DNA of 7,049 bases, taken from the NCBI GenBank assembly GCA_003022655.1, contig PXSX01000319.1, positions 1 to 7,049 on the forward strand. Direction: 5' to 3'. Position 1 is the first letter of the stretch. Each line of letters begins with the position of its first letter. Both the position numbers and the translations under genes were made by a program. This document shows positions 1 to 5,218 of the stretch, piece by piece. This DNA is from Bacteroidetes bacterium QH_1_64_81 (lineage in GTDB: Bacteria > Bacteroidota > Rhodothermia > Rhodothermales > Salinibacteraceae). The notes beneath the pieces were generated by a model that was given only the letters and a program-made list of their open reading frames with translations, was not told the DNA's origin and searched no databases.

Positions 1-1
1 A

Positions 2-196
2 GCCACTACTGTCGTGCGCCACCTGATCGAGAACAGCGACGTCGGGCCCGCGCAGTTCGTGGCCGTCAGTTACGGGGCGACGGATCCGGTGGCCTCGAAC
101 GAAACGGCGCGGGGACGCCGCCGCAACCGGCGGGTGCGCATTGCCGTGCTGCCGCCGCCGCGCGACTACTCGCGGCCCTTCGAAACGTCCTGGTGA
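2..196 (+). CDS. OmpA/MotB-family C-terminal domain protein (3' end only)
   Basis: This is the last 64 codons of a gene that starts left of the window; the frame is open from base 2 to the TGA at 194-196. The residues fit the end of an OmpA-like peptidoglycan-binding domain: a helix (RHLIENSDVGPAQF), then a strand with SYG in place of the usual GYG, then DPVASNET, and a basic GRRRNRRVRI block equivalent to the family's GRaxNRRVei. In this family the domain binds peptidoglycan non-covalently and anchors outer-membrane or flagellar-motor proteins to the cell wall. About 15 residues follow the domain, ending in FETSW. The N-terminal part is missing, so an OmpA-type porin, a Pal-like lipoprotein and a MotB-type stator protein cannot be told apart. 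The last 31 bases overlap the 3' end of the convergent gene. Confidence 0.86.
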   Translation, partial: ATTVVRHLIENSDVGPAQFVAVSYGATDPVASNETARGRRRNRRVRIAVLPPPRDYSRPFETSW

Positions 197-765
197 CCCG
201 CCTGGTACCGTCCGACAAATTGGAGGTAGCTCGTGGAGCTGCCCTCGTTCGGATACACGCCGAAGCCGTCGATCCGATACTCGGCGCCGGAAGGGGTGTC
301 GACGACCCGCTCCCGGAAGCTCTCAACGAGACCTGCCTCAGTGCGTCGGTGCCACACGATCGCCCCATCCGAGACGCGGCCGCGGTAGGTGACCGTCGTG
401 CCGTCCGGCTGGTCGACCTCACAGATGAGGACGCCGTCGTCGTTCACATAGTTGCGCGCCGTTTTCTGCACGACGCGCCCGTCGGGATACCGATCCACCT
501 GCGTGCCCACCTGCACGTCCCCCTCCCACTGGTAGCGGTGCGTGGCCGTGAGGGAGTCGATCTGCTCTCCCTCGGGCGTGTATGATACGAATGGGCCTTT
601 CCACTCTCCGGTGAGCGCCTCCAGGGCCGGCCGGGGCGACTGAGCGGACGCGGGTGGGGGCCCTGCAGTGAGGAGCATAAAGGCGAGCAACACACAGGGC
701 CAACTGCGCCGGAGGAGAACGTCGATGACGGGGGCGAGTCCGGTCCGCCAGCATCTGATACGCAT
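166..765 (-). CDS. Small secreted protein of unknown function (lipocalin-like beta-rich fold possible)
   Basis: A 199-residue protein. Residues 1-41 look like a long signal peptide: basic n-region (MRIRCWRTG, then LLRR), hydrophobic core around VLLAFMLLTAG, and an ASA|Q cleavage site after residue 41. The mature part starts near a TGEWKGPF motif and then alternates short strands with acidic turns (YTPEGEQ, RYPDGRVVQ, NDDGVL, QPDGTTVTYRGRVSDGAIVW). That pattern resembles bacterial lipocalin-like or DUF1579-type proteins that open with a GxW motif and bind small ligands, but no specific family can be assigned. The reading frame looks intact and its composition suits an exported protein. ATG 765 has no Shine-Dalgarno sequence; a shorter start inside the signal region is possible. 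The stop lies inside the OmpA gene's end, and the 5' end lies opposite the start region of the EEP gene, so both ends are packed tightly. Confidence 0.72.
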   Translation of the reverse strand: MRIRCWRTGLAPVIDVLLRRSWPCVLLAFMLLTAGPPPASAQSPRPALEALTGEWKGPFVSYTPEGEQIDSLTATHRYQWEGDVQVGTQVDRYPDGRVVQKTARNYVNDDGVLICEVDQPDGTTVTYRGRVSDGAIVWHRRTEAGLVESFRERVVDTPSGAEYRIDGFGVYPNEGSSTSYLQFVGRYQAGHQDVSKGRE

Positions 766-1712
766 TGGTAAGCACGGGAATTGTGAAGCGAGTCTGCCGG
801 CGGAGGACCTCGCTCAAACCCGGACCTACGCGCTGGCTCCGGGCTCGGCGGCCCCGGACACGCTCACGGTGACGACCTACAACATCGGTTACCTGTCGGG
901 CCTGCGAAATAACGAGCCGGTGGTGCGGCCCGACAGCCTCTTCTTCGCAAACATGGACCAGGCCGTCCGCTTTTTCCGGACGACCAACCCCGACATCGTT
1001 GGATTTCAAGAGATTGACTTCGGCGGAGCCCGTGTGGCCGACGTCCATCAGCTCGATACTCTCGCCACACGTCTGGGGTATCCCACCGCGGCGCAGGCCG
1101 TGAACTGGGACGAGCGGTACCTGCCCTTTCCGTACGGCCGACCCGCCGTAAATTTCGGAAGCACCCTCTCCGGCCAGGCCGTCCTCAGCCGGTTCCCAAT
1201 TCGCCGCCACGTCCGGAATGTCCTCCCCCGCCCGCCGCAGTGGTTCGTTCGGGATGCATTCTACCTCGATCGCCTCGCCCAGGCCGCCGTTTTCGATTTT
1301 GGCGGGCATCCTCTCGCCATCATCAACGTCCACCTGGAAGCCTTCCATGTCGGGACACGCAAGGAGCAGGCCCGACTCGTGAACGATCTCTACCGCCGCC
1401 TCGCCGACAGCGACGTTCCGACGCTTCTGATTGGCGACTTCAACAGCCGTCTCCGCCGCGCCGATGCTGCGTCGAAAGACGAAACGATGCAGCTCCTGCT
1501 GGACGGCACGGACCTGCGCTCGGCGGTGGCCGACGCTCCGAAGGACACGGCCCGCGCCACCTATCCCGCCAATGCCCCGACCCAACGGATCGACTACATT
1601 TTCTATCCGCCTCGCTTTTTTTCACCGACGGACGCACAACGGTGGTGCGGTACGCCCAATCCGCCGTCCGACCACTGCGCCCCCATCGCTGAACGTCCAC
1701 CTGGGCGAATGA
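725..1712 (+). CDS. Endonuclease/exonuclease/phosphatase (EEP) family hydrolase, 3' end frameshifted
   Basis: EEP proteins are metal-dependent phosphodiesterases/phosphatases (DNase I, exonuclease III, sphingomyelinase-like). The family motifs appear in order: TTYNIGYLSG with the metal-binding Asn; DIVGFQEIDF with the catalytic-site Glu; SGQAVLSRFPI; NVHLEAF; LIGDFNS with the Asp and Asn; RIDYIF; and SDH with the catalytic His. The true substrate is unknown. The start is unclear. ATG 725 has GGAGGAG 7 nt upstream, but those bases also encode Leu-Leu-Arg-Arg of the opposite gene; ATG 668 is also open. No hydrophobic signal precedes the domain, although the stretch from Cys ahead of EASLPAEDLAQ resembles a mature lipoprotein N-terminus, so a signal may have been lost. 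Past about 1616 the expected C-terminus is split over three frames and ends at the TGA of 1710-1712. Without correction the frame runs on to 2080 antisense to hemH, which is very probably not native. Confidence 0.82.
1616..1712 (+). other. Compound frameshift zone at the EEP 3' end
   Basis: The plausible EEP ending can be read only by changing frame. The main frame gives RIDYIFYPPRFF and then runs through a T7 tract (1616-1622). The frame entered by adding one T reads FFFTDGRTTVVRYAQSA, a credible penultimate strand. The main frame then resumes for SDHCAPIA; dropping one base near 1664-1667 would join these as SASDH, the usual family form. The third frame gives LNVHLGE followed by TGA at 1710-1712, a credible last strand. 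This is seen directly in the translations; that the ancestral protein read this way is inferred. Either a decaying 3' end or sequence indel errors would explain it. Confidence 0.6.
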
Positions 1713-1729
1713 GGGATTCCTATTTCTCG

Positions 1730-1776
1730 GAGCGTGGACACCCTTCCTTCTCCCACACCCCCATTCGCCCACGCTC
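1730..1776 (+). terminator. Weak stem-loop between convergent EEP and hemH genes
   Basis: A perfect 8-bp inverted repeat, GAGCGTGG (1730-1737) and CCACGCTC (1769-1776), is followed by TTTC on the plus strand. It lies 18 nt after the corrected EEP stop and 38 nt before the hemH stop, which suits a terminator. The 31-nt loop is large and the T-run is short, so function is uncertain. Confidence 0.3.
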
Positions 1777-1807
1777 TTTCCTCCCACTCGCCCTCTCTCC
1801 CTTTCCC
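1741..1807. other. Polypyrimidine tract between convergent genes
   Basis: Fifty-nine of 67 plus-strand bases are C or T, giving a purine tract on the hemH strand. It fills nearly the whole gap between the two convergent genes. Such tracts can slow polymerase or form unusual DNA structure; no function is shown here. Confidence 0.5.
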
Positions 1808-1813
1808 AGAACC

Positions 1814-3097
1814 CTATGCCGTCTCCAACTCCCGCGCCTCTTCCGTCTCGGATTTGCCCCAGTCCGTCGCCTCGGCCACCTTCTGGCACTGATGGCAGCG
1901 GATGTCGCGGTCCTGCATCCGGTAGCACGGACGCTCGCAGCCCGGCGTCGGGGTCTTCACGTTCGGCAACTGGAGCTGGGCGGCCGTCATATCCGCCAGC
2001 GTTTCGATAAACCTGGGGTGGCTGTTCAGGCCAGGCATGACCTCGTAGTGCTCCGGAATCGGGGCGCCCTCCTCCTCTAGCTCCTCCGGAATCTCAATGG
2101 CCAGCTCGTAGCTCGTCTCGATGTGGTCGGTCACGAACGCCACCGGAATCACGAGCACGTCCTCATCCTCTTCGGCGAGCGTCTCCACCGTCTCGTCCGT
2201 CGCGGGCGTAAGCCACTCCGAGGGGCCCACCTTACTCTGGAAGGCCGTGGTAAACTCGTGGTCGAAGCCGCGGTGCTCCATCAGGTGTTGCACCGTGGAG
2301 TGAACGAGGCAGCAATACGGATCCTCCCGCTCGGTCATCTCGGTGAGCGGGGTGCCGTGCGCGCTGAAGAGGAAATGCACGTCCTCGCGCACGTCGTCGG
2401 GGAAGCGGTCCAAGCCCTCGTCGATGCGGTCGCTGAGCGCCTCGATGTATTTCGGATACGTCGCGTATTCGAACACCGAGGTCGTAGGCCAGGCCGGAAT
2501 CTCGCCCGCCTTCTCCAGCTCGTGCCAGTACACGAGCGAGGCGCCCGTCGTGGTTTTGGAGTACTGCGGGTAGAGGGGGAGCAGAACCACCTTGTCCACG
2601 CCGTCTGCCTGCATCTGCGCCGCTGCCTGCTCACTGGTCGGCTCCCAGTACCGCATGGCCATGTACGTCTTGAACGTGGCCCCGGTCTGCGCGGCGTACT
2701 GCTCGTTGAGCCGCTGCTCCAGATTGGACGACTGATCGCGCGTGAGGGGATTGATGGGCGATCCCCCGTCGTCGCTGATCTCCTTATAGTCCTCGGCCAC
2801 CGACTTGGACCGGAAGTACGAAATGATCTTCGAAAAGGCCTGGCGGACCCGCCCTCGGGCCTGGAAGTAGACGACCTCCGAAAAGTCGATGATCGCCGGA
2901 TCCATAAACAGGTTGTACAGGAACGGCTCCACGGCCTCCTCGCCGTCGGGCCCGCCCAGGTTGAGGAGCACCACCCCCACCGTGTCGCCCGACTCCACGC
3001 CGAGCTTGGACGAGGGGAAAAACTCCCCCTCCACCAGTCGGAGGTCGCCGTTGTATTCCTCGCGGTCGTAGCGCTGAAGAAACTCGTAGGGCGTCAT
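1814..3097 (-). CDS. hemH: Ferrochelatase
   Basis: Ferrochelatase inserts Fe2+ into a porphyrin in the last steps of haem synthesis; bacterial enzymes are soluble or loosely membrane-attached. The 427-residue frame is complete. Landmarks are LNLGGP at 45-50, the DPAIIDF segment near 67-73, MRYWEPT at 148-154, LPLYPQYSKTTTG at 173-185, the signature FSAHGTP at 244-250 with the metal-site His247, FQSKVGPSEWLTP at 286-298, and DHIET at 324-328 with the conserved Glu327. The protein is very rich in Asp and Glu, as in salt-in halophiles. Two features stand out: about 38 residues before the usual family start (beginning MTPYEFLQRYDREE), and a C-terminal cluster Cys387, Cys391, Cys401 and Cys404 that may bind an Fe-S centre or another metal. 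ATG 3097 has no Shine-Dalgarno sequence; a start nearer the core would remove the extension. No other haem gene is present in the window. Confidence 0.97.
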   Translation of the reverse strand: MTPYEFLQRYDREEYNGDLRLVEGEFFPSSKLGVESGDTVGVVLLNLGGPDGEEAVEPFLYNLFMDPAIIDFSEVVYFQARGRVRQAFSKIISYFRSKSVAEDYKEISDDGGSPINPLTRDQSSNLEQRLNEQYAAQTGATFKTYMAMRYWEPTSEQAAAQMQADGVDKVVLLPLYPQYSKTTTGASLVYWHELEKAGEIPAWPTTSVFEYATYPKYIEALSDRIDEGLDRFPDDVREDVHFLFSAHGTPLTEMTEREDPYCCLVHSTVQHLMEHRGFDHEFTTAFQSKVGPSEWLTPATDETVETLAEEDEDVLVIPVAFVTDHIETSYELAIEIPEELEEEGAPIPEHYEVMPGLNSHPRFIETLADMTAAQLQLPNVKTPTPGCERPCYRMQDRDIRCHQCQKVAEATDWGKSETEEARELETA

Positions 3098-3137
3098 TGG
3101 ATCGCAGCAGTCGGCTTGTAGAAGATCGTCAGAGAAG

Positions 3138-3145
3138 CAACTTTA
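3138..3145 (-). promoter_or_regulatory. Possible hemH -7 promoter element
   Basis: Read on the minus strand this is TAAAGTTG, 7 of the 8 positions in the Bacteroidota -7 consensus TAnnTTTG, about 41 bp before the hemH ATG. I see no matching -33 TTG at the normal distance, so the call is weak. Confidence 0.28.
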
Positions 3146-3151
3146 AAACGA

Positions 3152-3182
3152 GGACATCGGTCGGAAGACTCCCGCGATGTCC
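3152..3182. promoter_or_regulatory. Perfect 8-bp dyad upstream of hemH (operator or leader hairpin)
   Basis: GGACATCG (3152-3159) and CGATGTCC (3175-3182) are perfect inverted repeats with a 15-nt centre. The dyad lies 55-85 bp upstream of the hemH ATG, just beyond the candidate -7 element, where an operator for a dimeric regulator would act. On the minus strand the second arm is followed by TCGTTTT, so a terminator-like hairpin is the alternative. The repeat is seen directly; its role is inferred. Confidence 0.4.
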
Positions 3183-3393
3183 CAATCGTTGCAAGTGCGT
3201 TTCGCTTTCTTCGCAACGGGGATGGTCCCGTTTCGGTCCTCGTCTCGTTTGTATTTCAAGGGCATGATGGCTGCCTTCTAGTCCGTCCCGAAACACGCTC
3301 GATGCAGGCGGTGCAAAACATGTGGTGCGCCGCGGAATACGCCTGTCGCGCGGACAGCGCGAGTTCGAGATTCGACCCACCGAGTGCCGACCC

Positions 3394-3840
3394 ATGCCCC
3401 TTTCTCGACGCCAGTTCCTTGCCCTCGGGGCTGCCGGAGCCGTGACGCTTGCCACACGGCCCTCGGTTGCGGCCCGTCGCGTTGCCGGAGGGTGGCAGGC
3501 TGCAGCGCCGCTGCCCTGGTCCACGCGAGAGATGTGCTGCACGACATGGAACGAACAGATCGTCGTTGCAGGCGGGCTGGCCGGCGCGGCGCTCGGCGGC
3601 ACACTCTACGTCCTCGGCGGCGAATACTTCTCGGATGACGGGGGCGTGTACGAGCACACCTGGGCGTACGACCCGGATCCGGACACCCGGGCCAAACGTC
3701 CTCCGATGCGGCTCCCCCGGCATGGCCTCGCCGGGGCCGCTTTGGGCGGGCGCGTCTATGCCATCGGCGGCAACACCGCTGCCGACATCGGCGCCGCGAC
3801 CTTGTCCGTCGTCGAAACGTACACCTCTTCCGAAAACTGA
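3394..3840 (+). CDS. Tat-exported kelch-repeat protein, apparently internally deleted
   Basis: ATG 3394 gives 148 residues and places a twin-arginine signal at the N-terminus: SRRQFLAL followed by a small-residue hydrophobic stretch (GAAGAVTLA). This implies export in folded form by the Tat system and fixes the start over the upstream ATG 3322. The mature part carries kelch-type blades: WQAAAPLPW...IVVAGG, then ALGGTLYVLGG with a YEHTWAYDP strand, then PPMRLPRHGLAGAALGGRVYAIGG and SVVETYT. Kelch blades build a beta-propeller that usually needs several repeats (commonly 5-7). Only two or three are present here, and the first GG strand runs straight into the next blade's AALGG strand with no intervening W/YDP segment. 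An expected Trp in the DPDTW position is Arg (DPDTR). The protein therefore looks like an in-frame deletion product and is unlikely to form a complete propeller. Its function is unknown. Confidence 0.75.
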   Translation: MPLSRRQFLALGAAGAVTLATRPSVAARRVAGGWQAAAPLPWSTREMCCTTWNEQIVVAGGLAGAALGGTLYVLGGEYFSDDGGVYEHTWAYDPDPDTRAKRPPMRLPRHGLAGAALGGRVYAIGGNTAADIGAATLSVVETYTSSEN

Positions 3841-3883
3841 CCGCTCGAAGAGGATGCCACACCCCGGCTCTCACGACTCGCCT

Positions 3884-3958
3884 CTCATAACTCATCAACT
3901 CATAACTCATCAACTCATAACTCATCAACTCATGACTCATCAACTCATAACTCGTCGG
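3884..3958. repeat. 15-bp tandem repeat, about five copies
   Basis: The unit is CTCATAACTCATCAA. Copies 1-3 (3884-3898, 3899-3913, 3914-3928) are identical, copy 4 (3929-3943) has one A-to-G change, and copy 5 (3944-3958) is degenerate (CTCATAACTCGTCGG). Each unit is itself a 7+8 duplication of CTCAT(C)AA. It lies between the kelch stop and the FrnE remnant and is more AT-rich than its surroundings. The period keeps frame (ELMSY on the minus strand, LITHQ on the plus), but no gene contains it convincingly. Confidence 0.93.
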
Positions 3959-4037
3959 CTCGTGGTTCCGTCCCCAACGAAGCCCGGCACGCCGCATTGA
4001 ATACACCGCATTCGCCCGCTCACAGCTTCTTCCTGCC

Positions 4038-4565
4038 ATGATCATCGACGTCTACGCCGACATTACTTGTCCCTGGTGCTACGTGGGCCGTGCCCGGATG
4101 AAACGGGCGCTCGATCAGCGTCCCAACCTCGATGTAACCCTCTGTCGGGAGTTGGAGCCGTGCGCAGCAGATGTTCGATCGCATTTGCCGGATGGGGGAC
4201 GAAGAAGGGCTCACGTTCGACTTCGACGCGATCAACGTGGCCCCCAACACGGCCGACGCGCACCGGCTCGTCCTTTGGGCTCAGGAGCAGAACGCGGGCG
4301 ACGCGATGGCCACCGTCCTGTTTCAGGCCTACTTCTCGGAGGGGCGAAACGTCTCGGATCGAGACGTGCTCGTAGAGTGCGCCAACGAGGCCGACCTCGA
4401 TTCGCAGGAGGCGCGGACGCTTCTTGCGGGCAGTGAATACAGCGACGAGGTCCGCATGAGTCAGCAGCGCGCACAGCAACGAGGCATTACCGGGGTGCCC
4501 TGCTATGTCTTCGGAGAAGGGAGGCGCTTAACGCGGCCGCAGCAGAGGCTCCGGCTGGCGAATAG
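4038..4565 (+). pseudogene. FrnE-type DsbA-family oxidoreductase, broken by two frame-changing deletions
   Basis: Intact members are cytoplasmic thioredoxin-fold disulfide oxidoreductases of roughly 210-220 residues. The opening frame from ATG 4038 gives DVYADITCPWCYVGRARMK with the CPWC redox motif at residues 11-14 and stays recognisable to about DVTL (near 4142). Homology then continues one frame over from about 4147: GSWSRAQQMFDRI, NVAPNTADAHRLV, ATVLFQAYFSEGRNVSDRDVL and the cis-Pro motif ITGVPCYVFGE, to about 4520. The ending ALNAAAAEAPAGE and TAG (4563-4565) is back in the first frame. At the first junction the usual segment between VTL and GSW, roughly 30 residues, is absent; at the second, the short stretch between FGE and ALN is missing. 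Residues on both sides stay conserved, which suggests recent damage or indel errors. No complete enzyme can be made from this sequence. Confidence 0.8.
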
Positions 4566-4601
4566 AGTTCCGCCGACTTCGACATTTGATGCGCCGTGTC
4601 G

Positions 4602-4609
4602 TAGATTTG
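4602..4609 (+). promoter_or_regulatory. Candidate -7 element for pyrR
   Basis: TAGATTTG matches the Bacteroidota -7 consensus TAnnTTTG at every fixed position and lies 74 bp before the pyrR ATG at 4684. The nearest upstream TTTG (4585-4588) is only 13 bp away, shorter than the usual gap of about 20 bp, so this may be chance. Confidence 0.35.
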
Positions 4610-4683
4610 AGCGAGATGTCCTCCGCGTTGTGGTGGACTCCGGTCGCCATCCTTTCAATTTCGAACCGCTGAGCCAATCTCCT

Positions 4684-5193
4684 ATGGGTCGAACACGCAT
4701 CATGTCCCCAGAGCGGGTCCGACGGACGCTTCGGCGCCTGGCCTACGAGATCATCGAGCACAACCGCGGGGCCCGCTCAGTCGAGCTCTTCGGCATCCAA
4801 CGAAGCGGCGTCCCTCTTGCCCACTCCGTCGCGGAGGAAATCAACGCCGTGGAGGACACGGCCATCGAGGCCTACGACCTCGATGCGACGCCCTTCCGGG
4901 ACGACCGTCCCGACCTTGAGCCGCCGGCGCCGCCCCATGACGTGGACGTGACGGACCGGGACGTCGTTCTCGTCGACGACGTGGTCTTTACGGGGCGCAC
5001 GGCCCGCGCCGCCCTCGACGCAGTCCTTCAGTACGGGCGACCGCGCAGCATTCAGCTCGTCGTCCTCGTCGATCGGGGCCACCGCGAATATCCCATTCAG
5101 CCCGATTGCACTGGGCGTCGCCTCCAAACGAAGCACCAGGAACAGGTCGTCGTGGAGACCGACGGAGAGCTCGGGGTCTACGTGGAAAGCTGA
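4684..5193 (+). CDS. pyrR: PyrR bifunctional regulator / uracil phosphoribosyltransferase
   Basis: PyrR is a type I phosphoribosyltransferase. In Gram-positives it binds pyr mRNA to control pyrimidine genes and also converts uracil and PRPP to UMP. The 169 residues are full length for the family. Features in order are MSPERVRRTLRRLAYEIIEHN (7-27), the substrate-side FGIQRSGVPLA (36-46), an acidic linker with FRDD (71-74), the PRPP-binding loop VVLVDDVVFTGRT (94-106), GRPRSIQLVVLVDRGHREYPI (118-138) and a final EQVVVETDGELGVYVE. ATG 4684 fits the family start; ATG 4702 (MSPERV) is possible. The frame is open upstream into the FrnE remnant, so automatic calling may give a 340-residue false fusion. 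No pyr attenuator, anti-terminator or pyr gene is visible nearby, so an RNA-binding role here is unproven. Confidence 0.93.
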   Translation: MGRTRIMSPERVRRTLRRLAYEIIEHNRGARSVELFGIQRSGVPLAHSVAEEINAVEDTAIEAYDLDATPFRDDRPDLEPPAPPHDVDVTDRDVVLVDDVVFTGRTARAALDAVLQYGRPRSIQLVVLVDRGHREYPIQPDCTGRRLQTKHQEQVVVETDGELGVYVES

Positions 5194-5218
5194 GCGGCTT
5201 TAGAGGGCAGGCTCAGTT
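5188..5218. terminator. Possible shared terminator hairpin over the pyrR and PASTA stops
   Basis: AGCTGAGC (5188-5195) pairs with GCTCAGTT (5211-5218): eight pairs including one G-T wobble, with a 15-nt loop. It covers both convergent stop codons. On the minus strand the stem is followed by TTTCC, so it would serve the PASTA gene better than pyrR. Confidence 0.33.

Larger units (their letters stand above)
3098..3393. other. Divergent intergenic region between hemH and the kelch gene
   Basis: Apart from the 8-bp dyad, this gap holds two inverted repeats that overlap and cannot form together: CGTTGC (3187-3192) with GCAACG (3213-3218), and AACGGG (3215-3220) with CCCGTT (3227-3232), the latter with a 6-nt loop. 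I recognise no gene, tRNA or known riboswitch. The in-frame extension of the kelch ORF back to 3322 has no sign of being translated. Confidence 0.4.

Noticed and set aside
419..1585. Long minus-strand ORF (388 aa) opposite the EEP gene
   Set aside because: It mirrors the EEP codons in high-GC DNA, is low-complexity and Arg-rich at one end, and shows no domain; the plus frame has the full set of EEP motifs.
1713..2080. C-terminal 122-residue extension of the EEP frame
   Set aside because: It crosses a pyrimidine-rich spacer and then runs antisense to hemH, with Arg/Leu-rich sequence and no family match; it is read-through after a frameshift.
2123..3121. Plus-strand ORF of 332 aa opposite hemH
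   Set aside because: Shadow of hemH codon bias; rich in Arg, His and Val without motifs.
3884..3958. CRISPR array
   Set aside because: The units are directly adjacent without unique spacers and are only 15 bp, so this is a simple tandem repeat.
3278..4045. Minus-strand ORF of 255 aa containing the ELMSY repeats
   Set aside because: The repeats come from the 15-bp array and the rest is Arg-rich shadow of the kelch gene; no start signal or domain.
4566..4683. PyrR-binding attenuator ahead of pyrR
   Set aside because: I looked for an anti-terminator/terminator pair and a T-run and found none; only a possible -7 element is present.
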